Assembly: GCA_934654835.1 (NCBI GenBank)
Contig: CAKUGY010000001.1
Span: 124,001 to 188,000 of the forward strand
Length of the DNA stretch: 64,000 bases
Reading direction: 5' to 3'
From: an uncultured Collinsella sp.
GTDB lineage: Bacteria; Actinomycetota; Coriobacteriia; Coriobacteriales; Coriobacteriaceae
Shown here: positions 26,216-33,865 of the stretch, piece after piece
Layout: each line of letters starts with the position of its first letter
Position numbering within the stretch: position 1 is the stretch's first letter
Notes under the pieces: model-generated
Databases searched by the model: none
What the model was told of the DNA's origin: nothing
What the model saw: the letters and a program-made list of their open reading frames with translations, nothing else
Program-made: the position numbers and the translations under genes

Positions 26216-26911
26216 TTATTCGATGATGTAGCCGACGCCCCAGACATTTTTGATAAAGCGCGGCTTTTGAGCGTCGTCACCGATCTTCTCGCGCAGATGG
26301 CGAATGTGCACCATCACCGTGTTGTTGGAGCCGGGCATAAAGTCCTCGTTCCACACCGCGCGGAACAGGTCCTCCACGGGCACTACGCTGCCGCGATGCT
26401 CGACCAGATACAGCAGGATGGAATACTCGATGGGCGTCAGGCGCACCGGCGCACCGTCCACCGTCACGGCACGGGCGTCGCGGTTAATCTCAAGGCCGTC
26501 GAGCTGGAGGGTCGGCGACTCGGCCGTCTGCGCGCGACTACCGTAGCTGGTGTAGCGGCGCAGCTGGGCATGGACGCGCGCGATGAGCTCCAACGGGCGG
26601 AACGGCTTGACCACGTAATCGTCCGCACCAAGCGAAAGGCCTTCGATCTTGTCCTGCTGGGCGTCGCGCGCCGTCAGCATAATCACGGGATAGGTATGGT
26701 TGGCGCGGATGGTGCGCAGCAACTCAAAGCCATCGATATCGGGCAGCATGACATCCAGCAGCGCCAGGTCAAACTCTTGTTCCAAGATTGCCTTGGCCGC
26801 ATCGGCTCCGCTGTAGGCGATCCGGACATCAAAGCCCTCTTTTGTGAGGTAGATTCCTACCAGATCGGCGATGGCCTTCTCGTCGTCAACCACCAAAATG
26901 CGCTCGTTCAT
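26216..26911 (-). CDS. OmpR-family response regulator, VanR-like
   Basis: 231 residues: receiver domain (VVDDEKA, phospho-Asp in LLDVMLPDIDGFE, VKPFRP) and winged-helix DNA-binding domain (LTPIEYSILLYL, NNTVMVHIRHLREKIG, VWGVGYIIE). Divergent from the D-Ala-D-Ala carboxypeptidase gene, with about 200 bp between start codons. That gap contains a short palindrome TTAAGTCGACCTTAA near 26977-26991 that could be its operator (inference). Confidence 0.92.
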   Translation of the reverse strand: MNERILVVDDEKAIADLVGIYLTKEGFDVRIAYSGADAAKAILEQEFDLALLDVMLPDIDGFELLRTIRANHTYPVIMLTARDAQQDKIEGLSLGADDYVVKPFRPLELIARVHAQLRRYTSYGSRAQTAESPTLQLDGLEINRDARAVTVDGAPVRLTPIEYSILLYLVEHRGSVVPVEDLFRAVWNEDFMPGSNNTVMVHIRHLREKIGDDAQKPRFIKNVWGVGYIIE

Positions 26912-27065
26912 GCGTGCTCCTCTCGCGCTCCATTATGCCCGAGACGGCGCGCACCACACACAACAAGCGTGGGCGATTAAGTCGACCTTAAGCACCCATA
27001 TGGCCGTTCGGGCGCAGACACGGGCCGCGCACGCCCACGCGAGGATTGTCGCCGCCGGCAAACGA

Positions 27066-27072
27066 TATACTC
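27066..27072 (+). promoter_or_regulatory. Possible -10 box of dacA
   Basis: ATATACT lies about 40 bases before the GTG chosen as the dacA start, with a weak TTGTCG upstream at a short spacing. It supports starting at 27111 rather than further upstream. Confidence 0.4.
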
Positions 27073-27110
27073 TAAGCTCAGAAGAAACCGCCCCGTCGAA
27101 AGCGAAATCT

Positions 27111-28451
27111 GTGAAGACCCTCAGTTCTCTTGTAAAGCGTTTTGCGCAACTGACCGCCGGTATCGCCTGCGCCATCGCACTTGCTGCTGGCACGCCCGCC
27201 ATCGCCGGCGCCCAAGTACTTACAACCGATACCGTTTGTGGCAAGACTGCCGACGTCCGCGGCATCACGGCCGAGAATCTGCCCGACATCGATGCCACCA
27301 ACGCGATCGTCATGGGCAAGGACGGCACCGTCTATTACGCCCGCAGCGCCGACGAGCAGGTCAAGATCGCGTCGATCACCAAGGTCATGACCGCGATTTT
27401 GACCGTAGAGAATTGCAAGATGGACGAGAAGGTCACGGTGAGCAACGCTGCCGCCACCGTGGGCAACTCGACCGCCGGCTTGCTCGAAGGCGACGAGCTC
27501 ACCGTGGAACAGGCCCTGCGCGGCCTGATGATTCCCTCGGGCAATGACGCTGCTACCGTGCTTGCCGAATATGTGGGCAAGAAGATCGACCCCAAGACCA
27601 AAGATGCCGAGGCCACGTTTGTGAAGGCAATGAACGAGCGCGCAAAAGAGCTCGGCTGCACGGGAACGCTTTTTGAGAATCCGCACGGCCTAGACTTTGA
27701 TGAGTGGGCTGGCGACATGCACTCGACCGCGCATGACGTGGCGCTGATGATGCAGGAAGCCATGAAGAACGATACATTCCGTAAGATCGTGGCGAGCGAG
27801 GACTCCTGGATCGAGGTCACGGGCGCCGACGGCTCCGACCACTCGCATTCCATGGATACGCACAACGAGCTGCTGGGGCAGGACGGCAACATCGGCGGCA
27901 AGACCGGCACCACCGACGATGCCGGCTATTGCTTTACGGGGGCTTACAGCCGCGATGGCGACGAGACCTACACCGTGGTTTTGAACTCCAGCACCACCGA
28001 CCAGCGCTTTGCCGACACGGCAGCCCTTGCCAACTGGTACTACGGTCACAAAGTAACGGTTGCAATCGCCAACACGCAGGAAAAGACCGCCAACGGCAAC
28101 CCACTCATGGCGCGCATCAGCCAGACCGACTGGACGGATAAGACGATCGACGCCACGCTCGCCGATCCCGCGGCGCAGGCGACCGTCTTTTCGCTTGCCG
28201 GAGAGGTGACCGAGAAGGTTACCTACGACGACCTTTCGGGCACGGTACATGTAGGCGACAAGGTGGGTAGCGTCACGCTCAAGCAGGACGGCGCCAAGAT
28301 TGCCGTCATGGATTTGGTTGCCGACGAGGAAGGCTCGGGGCCGAATCCCATTGAGTGGCTGCTCATAAAGCTCGACCGCCTAGGCCGTCGCATCGACAAC
28401 CGCCCGCTCATGGCTGAAAGCGAGACCGTAGCCAAGGCACCCGAGGTATAG
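27111..28451 (+). CDS. dacA: D-alanyl-D-alanine carboxypeptidase (penicillin-binding, class A low-mass)
   Basis: 446 residues from a GTG that gives a clean signal peptide (KTLSSLVKRF, hydrophobic core, AGAQ). Active-site motifs are SITK (Ser88, Lys91), SGN (143-145) and KTG (264-266), in the order of PBP5-type enzymes that trim the terminal D-Ala from peptidoglycan stem peptides. A C-terminal beta domain and an amphipathic end (IEWLLIKLDRLGRR) that could lie on the membrane follow. The upstream ATG-initiated extensions lack a ribosome site and would bury the signal peptide. Divergent from a VanS/VanR-like system. Confidence 0.92.
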   Translation: MKTLSSLVKRFAQLTAGIACAIALAAGTPAIAGAQVLTTDTVCGKTADVRGITAENLPDIDATNAIVMGKDGTVYYARSADEQVKIASITKVMTAILTVENCKMDEKVTVSNAAATVGNSTAGLLEGDELTVEQALRGLMIPSGNDAATVLAEYVGKKIDPKTKDAEATFVKAMNERAKELGCTGTLFENPHGLDFDEWAGDMHSTAHDVALMMQEAMKNDTFRKIVASEDSWIEVTGADGSDHSHSMDTHNELLGQDGNIGGKTGTTDDAGYCFTGAYSRDGDETYTVVLNSSTTDQRFADTAALANWYYGHKVTVAIANTQEKTANGNPLMARISQTDWTDKTIDATLADPAAQATVFSLAGEVTEKVTYDDLSGTVHVGDKVGSVTLKQDGAKIAVMDLVADEEGSGPNPIEWLLIKLDRLGRRIDNRPLMAESETVAKAPEV

Positions 28452-28482
28452 GGCCGGGATAACATCACATTCGAACCAATAT

Positions 28483-28510
28483 GAGGCGTCCAACGGGGCG
28501 CCTCTTTTTT
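28483..28510 (+). terminator. Intrinsic terminator of dacA
   Basis: GAGGCG and CGCCTC close around ten bases and are followed by six Ts, about 30 bp after the dacA stop. Confidence 0.88.
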
Positions 28511-28541
28511 GAGGGTTCGAATCCCCAGCCTCCTTACTCCA
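28511..28541. repeat. tRNA-3'-end-like remnant beside tRNA-Ser
   Basis: On the plus strand it reads GGTTCGAATCC, then an acceptor-like stretch, then CCA, directly before the tRNA-Ser terminator. This is the same right end as the full elements beside tRNA-Arg, tRNA-Leu and tRNA-Phe, but the core and left end are missing. Confidence 0.6.
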
Positions 28542-28545
28542 TAGC

Positions 28546-28570
28546 AAAAAGGGCCCCGAATGGGACCCTT
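28546..28570 (-). terminator. Terminator of tRNA-Ser
   Basis: On the minus strand AAGGGTCCC pairs with GGGCCCTT across one mismatch and runs into TTTTTGC, 15 nt after the tRNA. Confidence 0.8.
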
Positions 28571-28584
28571 CTTTCAATTCAAAC

Positions 28585-28675
28585 TGGCGGAGAGCTGGGG
28601 ATTCGAACCCCAGATGCCCTTTTGGGGCATACTCGCTTAGCAGGCGAGCACCTTCGGCCTCTCGGTCAGCTCTCC
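28585..28675 (-). tRNA. tRNA-Ser(GCT)
   Basis: Perfect seven-bp acceptor stem GGAGAGC/GCTCTCC, anticodon loop CTGCTAA giving GCT, a long type II variable arm (TATGCCCC-AAAA-GGGGCAT type), T-loop GTTCGAATC, encoded CCA. It reads codons AGC and AGU. Confidence 0.97.
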
Positions 28676-28770
28676 GTAACAGCCGTTCTATAGTAACCAA
28701 ACAGCCGAGGATGGGCAAGGGGAAATTTTAGTCAGACTCCATTTTTGCCAGCAAATGCCTCAGCCAATCA

Positions 28771-28905
28771 TCTCAATCTGTAACAGTTATCGACCAAATC
28801 GGCCCGTAAATGTTACAGATCGAGACAAACCAGCCCCTCGAAACATAACGTCTCAGTCTGTAACATCTACAGGCCGTAATCTCCTCCAGATGTTACAAAT
28901 CGAGA
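28771..28905. repeat. Four 15-mers in alternating orientation at exact 40-bp steps
   Basis: TCTCAATCTGTAACA (28771), TGTTACAGATCGAGA (28811), TCTCAGTCTGTAACA (28851) and TGTTACAAATCGAGA (28891) start exactly 40 bp apart and alternate forward/reverse. Two stem-loops with loops of about 25 nt therefore recur with an 80-bp period. The array lies 50 bp beyond the stop codon of the AAA+ ATPase gene. Confidence 0.93.
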
Positions 28906-28955
28906 CAAAGATACGAGGGCTGCCCCAGCGGCGGCACCGATGCTCCCAGTCTTTA

Positions 28956-30038
28956 TTAGCCCTTTCGAACAGTTTCCAACAGATAATCGCGCATGTACGG
29001 AATTGCGAACGAAACACAGCCGTAGCCTGCAGGTTCAATCAGTCCCGCATCGATCAGGCGCTTGCGATACGACCCGACTTTGTTCGCCGGCAACCCCATC
29101 TTTTTGGCGATATCGCCGTTCGCAATCTCGTCGCCCTCGCATTGCGCCATCGCCGCGAGATACTGAAACTGCCGCTCCGACACCCTGCGCAGCGCAGGGG
29201 CAATCACCATAGCATTAAAACTATCAAGAGCTGCCTGGATACCCTTGCGAGCCGCCTCTTCGTCCACGCTCTCCGCTCCGCTGCGCGCAGCAACCTGCCA
29301 AGCGTAATATCCGACCAACTGGACCATAAAGGGATAGCCCGCCGAAGCCTTTGTCAAAAGCTCAGCAACGCCTTCGTCGAGCTCCTTGCCCGCACGTCTC
29401 ATCGTATCCTCAAACGATCCGCCGACTTCAAAATCTGAAAGCCGAGTGAGTTCGACATGTTTCGCTCTCTGAAGGAACGTCAACGTATCATCCACCACCA
29501 CGCCATCCACCGACGTTGGCAAGCCAGCGAAAGCGAAAGCGACGTTCGCTCCCTGGCGAATCAAGAGCTGCATCTCATTGCCCAGTTCGCGCATTTCCTC
29601 AGTTGAGGCGTCTTGAATCTCATCGAGCGTAATGAGCAAGCCGCCGCGCTTCGCGGCTTCGTACATCGCCTCGCCCAGATGGGACGCCGACTTCGACACC
29701 TCCACGGAGCCAAGGCTGACTCCTAGAATCGACGGAGAAATCGACATTGATTCAAGACGAACATTTCGCTGCAGAGCCTCGAGAATTCTATTGCAAAAAC
29801 CGGTATTTGAGGCGACGTCAACGACTTCGAATCCTTTTTTGCGCGCAAGATCACCCAATGCGTTAAGGAGCACCGTTTTACCCGTGCCACGAACACCAGA
29901 GATACGCATGAGCCGATCGGGGGCGCCGGGACCGTTCTCCAGAGCCTCGGCAAAGTCATCCAAAACAGCGTCGCGTCCGATAAGCTCAGGCGGATTCATT
30001 CCCGCCGTTGGCTTAAAAGGATTAATTGCTTTAGACAT
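28956..30038 (-). CDS. AAA+ ATPase with C-terminal winged helix (Orc1/Cdc6- or PF01637-like)
   Basis: 360 residues from the ATG at 30038, preceded by AGAGGAG. Walker A GVRGTGKT (48-55), Walker B LLITLDE (134-140) and a sensor strand AFAFAGLP. A lid region follows, and then a winged helix-turn-helix at about 290-345 (ERQFQYLAAMA, GDIAKKMGLPANKVGSYRKRLIDAGLIE). This plan is shared by archaeal-type ATPases of PF01637 and by Orc1/Cdc6 proteins; the function in bacteria is mostly unknown. Six TTTARCA motifs lie just before the start and four 15-mers just after the stop. DNA binding is likely from the fold; the target sites are inferred. Confidence 0.8.
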   Translation of the reverse strand: MSKAINPFKPTAGMNPPELIGRDAVLDDFAEALENGPGAPDRLMRISGVRGTGKTVLLNALGDLARKKGFEVVDVASNTGFCNRILEALQRNVRLESMSISPSILGVSLGSVEVSKSASHLGEAMYEAAKRGGLLITLDEIQDASTEEMRELGNEMQLLIRQGANVAFAFAGLPTSVDGVVVDDTLTFLQRAKHVELTRLSDFEVGGSFEDTMRRAGKELDEGVAELLTKASAGYPFMVQLVGYYAWQVAARSGAESVDEEAARKGIQAALDSFNAMVIAPALRRVSERQFQYLAAMAQCEGDEIANGDIAKKMGLPANKVGSYRKRLIDAGLIEPAGYGCVSFAIPYMRDYLLETVRKG

Positions 30039-30057
30039 TCGGCTCTCCTCTGCTAGT

Positions 30058-30111
30058 TTTAACAACTTTAACAAAGTTTAGCAACTTTAGCAGAGTTTAA
30101 CAGTTTTAGCA
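30058..30111. repeat. Three 19-bp tandem repeats made of six TTTARCA motifs
   Basis: TTTARCA (R = A or G) begins at 30058, 30067, 30077, 30086, 30096 and 30105, with steps of 9, 10, 9, 10 and 9 bp. The 19-bp period is close to two helical turns, placing all motifs on one face of the helix. The array is 20 bp upstream of the ATPase start codon, where a repressor or iteron-binding protein would act. Confidence 0.9.
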
Positions 30112-30200
30112 GGCTCGGTGGCTTTATGCCTTACCGACCCTGTCGGGTCCTCTCGCCCGCGCCGATACAAATAGCACGGCGCAGCCCCTCTATGCCGCCC

Positions 30201-32642
30201 CTACCCCAGTGAGCGGTTGAGAGAGCCGAGCTCGTCGTTGCCCATGGTGCGCCACATTTGGAAGATGCAGCCGCGTGCCAGGAAAAAGAAGCCGTTGTCG
30301 ACCAGCTGCACGGCAGCATCCGCCAGCTGATTGGTCACAGCGGACACCGGCGGTAGCTCGAGTCCGGCCTTGCGGATGGTCTCGACCGCTTCCTCAAACG
30401 TCGGCGGCTCATTGACGCCCATCTCGTTCATAAGGCCCTGCATTTCCTCCAGCGCACTGCTGCCCGACTCCTCACCGCGCGGCACCAGACGATAACAGGC
30501 CAGCGCCAGCTCGAGCTGATCGCAGTTCCAATAGGCAAACGCCAGGCGATAGAACAGGTAGCCGATCGCGGAACGGTCGCTGGCAATGCGCAGGCCGTGG
30601 CGCGCCACCTCGATAATCTCATCAAAGCGCTCCAGACGCGCCAGCACGTTGATAAGTGCAAAGTGCGATTGCATGGACGAGCGCGCCAGATCGTAAAGAT
30701 GGCGCACCTCGGGCAATGCCCGCTCAAAATCCTCCTGATCGGCGTAAAAGCTGCAGATCTCGTGCTGGGCAAAGTACAGCGCATCGGGCGCGCGCAGGAT
30801 GCGCACAGAGCGGTCCTCTTCCAACACCGGCAGCACCATGCGCACCACCTGGTTATCGCAAAATTGCGTCTGAACCGGACCAGTTGCCAAGAGCTCGGTA
30901 ACGGCGCATTTGGCTTCTAGCTCCTCGACAAGGCGAGAAAAGCCCTCAAACGCACCCGTGCGGTCGACCTTGGCCTGCTCGCGCAGTTCAACGACGCGCG
31001 CCACATACGGATCGTCACCCTCTTCCATGACTTCCAACTCGTCAGCCGTATCGGCAAGCAGCAAGTCGCGCAACGCCGGCGGCAGCGGACGATGGTCGTC
31101 ACGCGGGCGAGCGTGAACCTCCGCTGACTCAATCATATCCGGCGTGGTCGCCTCATATGCCTCAAGCATGCGCTTGCACGGCATATCGTCCATATCCATG
31201 CTCTCAAGATCCTTGGCGACGGGAACACAATCGGCAAGATACTCGGCACGGGCAAAGGAATACGTTGCGACGATGTGCACATCCTGCTCATCGTCGGGAG
31301 CCTCAATCTGCACGTAGCAGCGCGTGATGCAGGCACCCGCGGCAAAGCAAGCCGCCGCAAGCGTGAGCGCTACGCGCGCGTCGTGCTCCGCGGCCCAGAT
31401 CTCGCGCACACCCTCGTCCAGCTCGCGCCAGGCGTCATCCTGAGCGTCATATTCACGTTGCGGCATGGTATCAACGACAGAGCGCCCAAACTGGACGAGC
31501 ATAATCCCCTCGGCAACGTTCACTCGATAGGTATAGTCAAGCCGTGTGACCGCGTTAAGCGCCTCGACAATTCGCGCAAAGCGGGTGCGCACGTCCCACT
31601 CGCCACCCGGCTGGCACGCAACCGTCCCCGGCTTGGCCCACGGGTTGTCGCTCGAGATCGTATCGAGCAACCGGGGAACATCGTTGGTCGTTTTAGCGAT
31701 ATGCCACGAGTCAAAGAGCGCACAGCCCTCAAGGCTCGGCGACGAGGCTGCGGGGGCCAATCCGGCCCCGATACGTTCAAGGATGCCGGAGAGGCGGTTC
31801 AGGCGACACTCAATGGCAAGCAAGGTATCGATCTCATCTTGATCTAACAGGCTGCGATCGAAATTTAGATAGAAAAGCTTCGAGCGATCGATACGGGCCA
31901 AGTTCATTTCAGTCTTTGCCGCTATGGTGCGCAGGTGAGGCAGATTGACTTCACCCATCAGGGCCGCGGCATAACGCTCGATGCCGCTCGGATTGTCTTT
32001 ATGGTCAATGCGGTAGAGCAGCGTCTCGATGGCATCGGGAAGTGGCGTCGAATCAAAGCCCAGAAACACTTCGACCGGCTCGGGCAGCTTGACGAGCTTG
32101 ATCTTGTCGACGACATTGCGCATGCCCTCATCGGGCCTATCGGTGTTTGACGTGCTCGCGATAGCATTTTCGGAATCGGCGAATATCACGTAGCGCAAGA
32201 ACATAGATGCCATGAACTCACCGTAAGGGAGGCTGCGGGTCGAATTCCATGTCTCGCGATCGGACTGCTCGCGCATGGGGCCTTTTGGAGAGCCGATGAC
32301 CCGCGCCCGGGGACGCATCGTCCCATCGGTGCCCCTTACCGCAATCTCGCCAATGCTGGAGTCGGACTCATCAAGAACCAGTTGCATATCGGGATCATCG
32401 GGCAACGGCGCCTCGCTAACGGGACGGTCCACCTTGTACACTTCGCCCGAAACGCTCACGTAGCCTAAAAGTGACACATGGCTCTTGCCGACGAATTCAA
32501 CGACGTAGCATGATTCATGCGGATCGTCGCCAAAGAGTTTCCAGACAACGCCATACGAGCGCCCCGCGGGCTGCTCGAGCATCGCCGGAAAGCGCTTCTT
32601 GGGATCGAGAAACTTGAGCTTGTAGGTCGGACGCTCTGCCAC
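30201..32642 (-). CDS. Unrecognised 813-residue protein with TPR-like C-terminal half
   Basis: Not recognised. No signal peptide or membrane helix is evident. The first 200 residues look like a beta-rich domain (GRSYGVVWKLFGDDPHESCYVVEFVG). A mixed middle region follows, and an acidic stretch (DTADELEVMEEGDDPYV) near residue 530. From about 590 the helical pairs YFAQHEICSFYADQEDFERALPEV, FALINVLARLERFDEIIEV and YLFYRLAFAYWNCDQLELALACY have tetratricopeptide spacing. The protein ends with a further helical region. It is probably a cytoplasmic scaffold. It lies between the ATPase and the tRNA-Arg cluster and is transcribed alone. Confidence 0.7.
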   Translation of the reverse strand: MAERPTYKLKFLDPKKRFPAMLEQPAGRSYGVVWKLFGDDPHESCYVVEFVGKSHVSLLGYVSVSGEVYKVDRPVSEAPLPDDPDMQLVLDESDSSIGEIAVRGTDGTMRPRARVIGSPKGPMREQSDRETWNSTRSLPYGEFMASMFLRYVIFADSENAIASTSNTDRPDEGMRNVVDKIKLVKLPEPVEVFLGFDSTPLPDAIETLLYRIDHKDNPSGIERYAAALMGEVNLPHLRTIAAKTEMNLARIDRSKLFYLNFDRSLLDQDEIDTLLAIECRLNRLSGILERIGAGLAPAASSPSLEGCALFDSWHIAKTTNDVPRLLDTISSDNPWAKPGTVACQPGGEWDVRTRFARIVEALNAVTRLDYTYRVNVAEGIMLVQFGRSVVDTMPQREYDAQDDAWRELDEGVREIWAAEHDARVALTLAAACFAAGACITRCYVQIEAPDDEQDVHIVATYSFARAEYLADCVPVAKDLESMDMDDMPCKRMLEAYEATTPDMIESAEVHARPRDDHRPLPPALRDLLLADTADELEVMEEGDDPYVARVVELREQAKVDRTGAFEGFSRLVEELEAKCAVTELLATGPVQTQFCDNQVVRMVLPVLEEDRSVRILRAPDALYFAQHEICSFYADQEDFERALPEVRHLYDLARSSMQSHFALINVLARLERFDEIIEVARHGLRIASDRSAIGYLFYRLAFAYWNCDQLELALACYRLVPRGEESGSSALEEMQGLMNEMGVNEPPTFEEAVETIRKAGLELPPVSAVTNQLADAAVQLVDNGFFFLARGCIFQMWRTMGNDELGSLNRSLG

Positions 32643-32816
32643 GAAATATCACCCTGATCGGTCGTCTGTAGGAGAAGTGGCCGCGGATGGAGCGCGGCAT
32701 CTACTCGAAATCTTACACGACTCGATAAGAATAGTTTCCCGCGACGAAGACGTCCGACCTTGCAAAAGCATCGACGTAAAAGAAAAGCCCCCGTTGCCGG
32801 AGGCTTTGATCTCAAA

Positions 32817-32967
32817 TGGTGCGGCGTATAGGATTCCGCGTATCCGCTTGCGCGGATCCGCACCGGCTTCGGCCGCCTGCCGGCGCCCTCGCCCGCGGGC
32901 TAAAAACGCTCCGCGTTTTCCTTACGCCCGCGCCTCGACCGAGGTTCGAATCCATGCGGTGTCACCA
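32817..32967. repeat. tRNA-linked hairpin element A (beside tRNA-Arg copy 1)
   Basis: The left 20 bp (32817-32836) copy the tRNA-Arg 3' end from CCA into the T arm. A GC-rich core follows with three hairpins: ATCCGC-TTGC-GCGGAT, an ACCGGC...GCCGGCG stem, and AAAACGC-TCC-GCGTTTT. The right end is an oppositely oriented tRNA-like 3' end, GGTTCGAATCC...CCA. The tRNA-Arg terminator is present on both sides, so the tRNA 3' end plus terminator is duplicated around the core. Confidence 0.85.
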
Positions 32968-32969
32968 TA

Positions 32970-32999
32970 AAAGAAAAGCCCCCGTTGCCGGAGGCTTTC
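32970..32999 (-). terminator. Terminator of tRNA-Arg copy 1
   Basis: AGCCTCCGG/CGGGGGCT (minus strand) followed by TTTTCTTTT. The same hairpin is repeated at about 32783-32808 on the far side of element A, and related copies flank elements B and C. Confidence 0.85.
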
Positions 33000-33008
33000 A
33001 ATTTCAAT

Positions 33009-33085
33009 TGGTGCGGCGTATAGGATTCGAACCTATGACGTTCTGATTCGTAGTCAGACCCTCTATCCAGCTGAGGTAACGCCGC
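33009..33085 (-). tRNA. tRNA-Arg(ACG), copy 1
   Basis: Acceptor GCGGCGT/ACGCCGC, anticodon loop CTACGAA giving ACG (read as ICG after deamination), T-loop GTTCGAATC, encoded CCA. 77 nt. Identical to the copies at 33434 and 33866. Confidence 0.97.
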
Positions 33086-33243
33086 GACTTGTTGATTATT
33101 ATGCATATGAACTGAATAAAGGTCAAGCGATTTTTCAAAAAAAGTTATCGAATTGGATTTTTACTCATTTGTCGCACTCGACGAGATCTTCAATGCATCG
33201 CGATACAAGAAAAGCCTCCGTTGCCGGAGGCTTCAATTTCAAT

Positions 33244-33393
33244 TGGTGCGGCGTATAGGATTCCGCGCATCCGCTGCGCGGATCCGCACCGGCTTCGCCC
33301 GCCTGCCGGCGGACTCGCCCGCTCGCTAAAAACGCTCCGCGTTTTCTTGACGCTCGCGCCTCTATCGAGGTTCGAATCTCTGCAATGCCCCCA
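33244..33393. repeat. tRNA-linked hairpin element B (beside tRNA-Arg copy 2)
   Basis: Same plan and nearly the same core as element A, with loop changes (ATCCGC-TGC-GCGGAT) and a more degraded right end (GGTTCGAATCTCTGCAATG, then CCCCCA). Flanked by tRNA-Arg-type terminators at about 33206-33232 and 33396-33424. Confidence 0.85.
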
Positions 33394-33433
33394 TATAAGA
33401 AAAGCTCCCGTTACTGGGAGCTTTAAAATCAAT

Positions 33434-33510
33434 TGGTGCGGCGTATAGGATTCGAACCTATGACGTTCTGATTCGTAGTCAGACCCTCTATCCAGCTGAG
33501 GTAACGCCGC
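33434..33510 (-). tRNA. tRNA-Arg(ACG), copy 2
   Basis: Sequence identical to the copy at 33009-33085, including anticodon ACG and encoded CCA. Confidence 0.97.
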
Positions 33511-33598
33511 AACGCACGGATTATTATGCACGTGACCCCTCGATGGGTCAAGCAACAATTTGAAAAATTTTTACGAAGCGCTGATTAAGTTGTCCTAT

Positions 33599-33635
33599 GC
33601 CTCGACCGAGGTTCGAATCCATGCGGTGTTTACCT
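33599..33635. repeat. Remnant right end of a tRNA-linked element
   Basis: Matches only the right end of elements A and C (CTCGACCGAGGTTCGAATCC, then ATGCGGTGT) and is followed by the usual terminator. The core and left tRNA copy are gone, which suggests deletion between repeats. Confidence 0.75.
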
Positions 33636-33674
33636 AAAAGAAAAGCCCCCGTTGCCGGAGGCTTCAAGTTCAAT

Positions 33675-33824
33675 TGGTGCGGCGTATAGGATTCCGCGTA
33701 TCCGCTCCGCGGATCCGCACCGGCTTCGGCCGCCTATCGGCGCCCTCGCCCGCTCGCTAAAAACGCTCCGCGTTTTCTTAACGCTCGCGCCTCGACCGAG
33801 GTTCGAATCCATGCGGTGTCGCCA
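33675..33824. repeat. tRNA-linked hairpin element C (beside tRNA-Arg copy 3)
   Basis: Same plan as element A. The first hairpin has loop TCC (ATCCGC-TCC-GCGGAT). The second reads ATCGGCG where A and B read GCCGGCG. The third is identical. The right end carries GCCA in place of ACCA. Terminators flank it at about 33637-33663 and 33827-33854. Confidence 0.85.
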
Positions 33825-33865
33825 TAAAAGAAAAGCCCCCGTTGCCGGAGGCTTTCAATTTCAAT

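Noticed and set aside
26871..27110. N-terminal extension of the D-Ala-D-Ala carboxypeptidase
   Set aside because: It would overlap the divergent regulator gene, lacks a ribosome site, and would put 80 residues before a clear signal peptide.
28771..28905. A small CRISPR array
   Set aside because: The 15-bp motifs alternate in orientation and are separated by 25 bp; CRISPR repeats are longer and all face one way.
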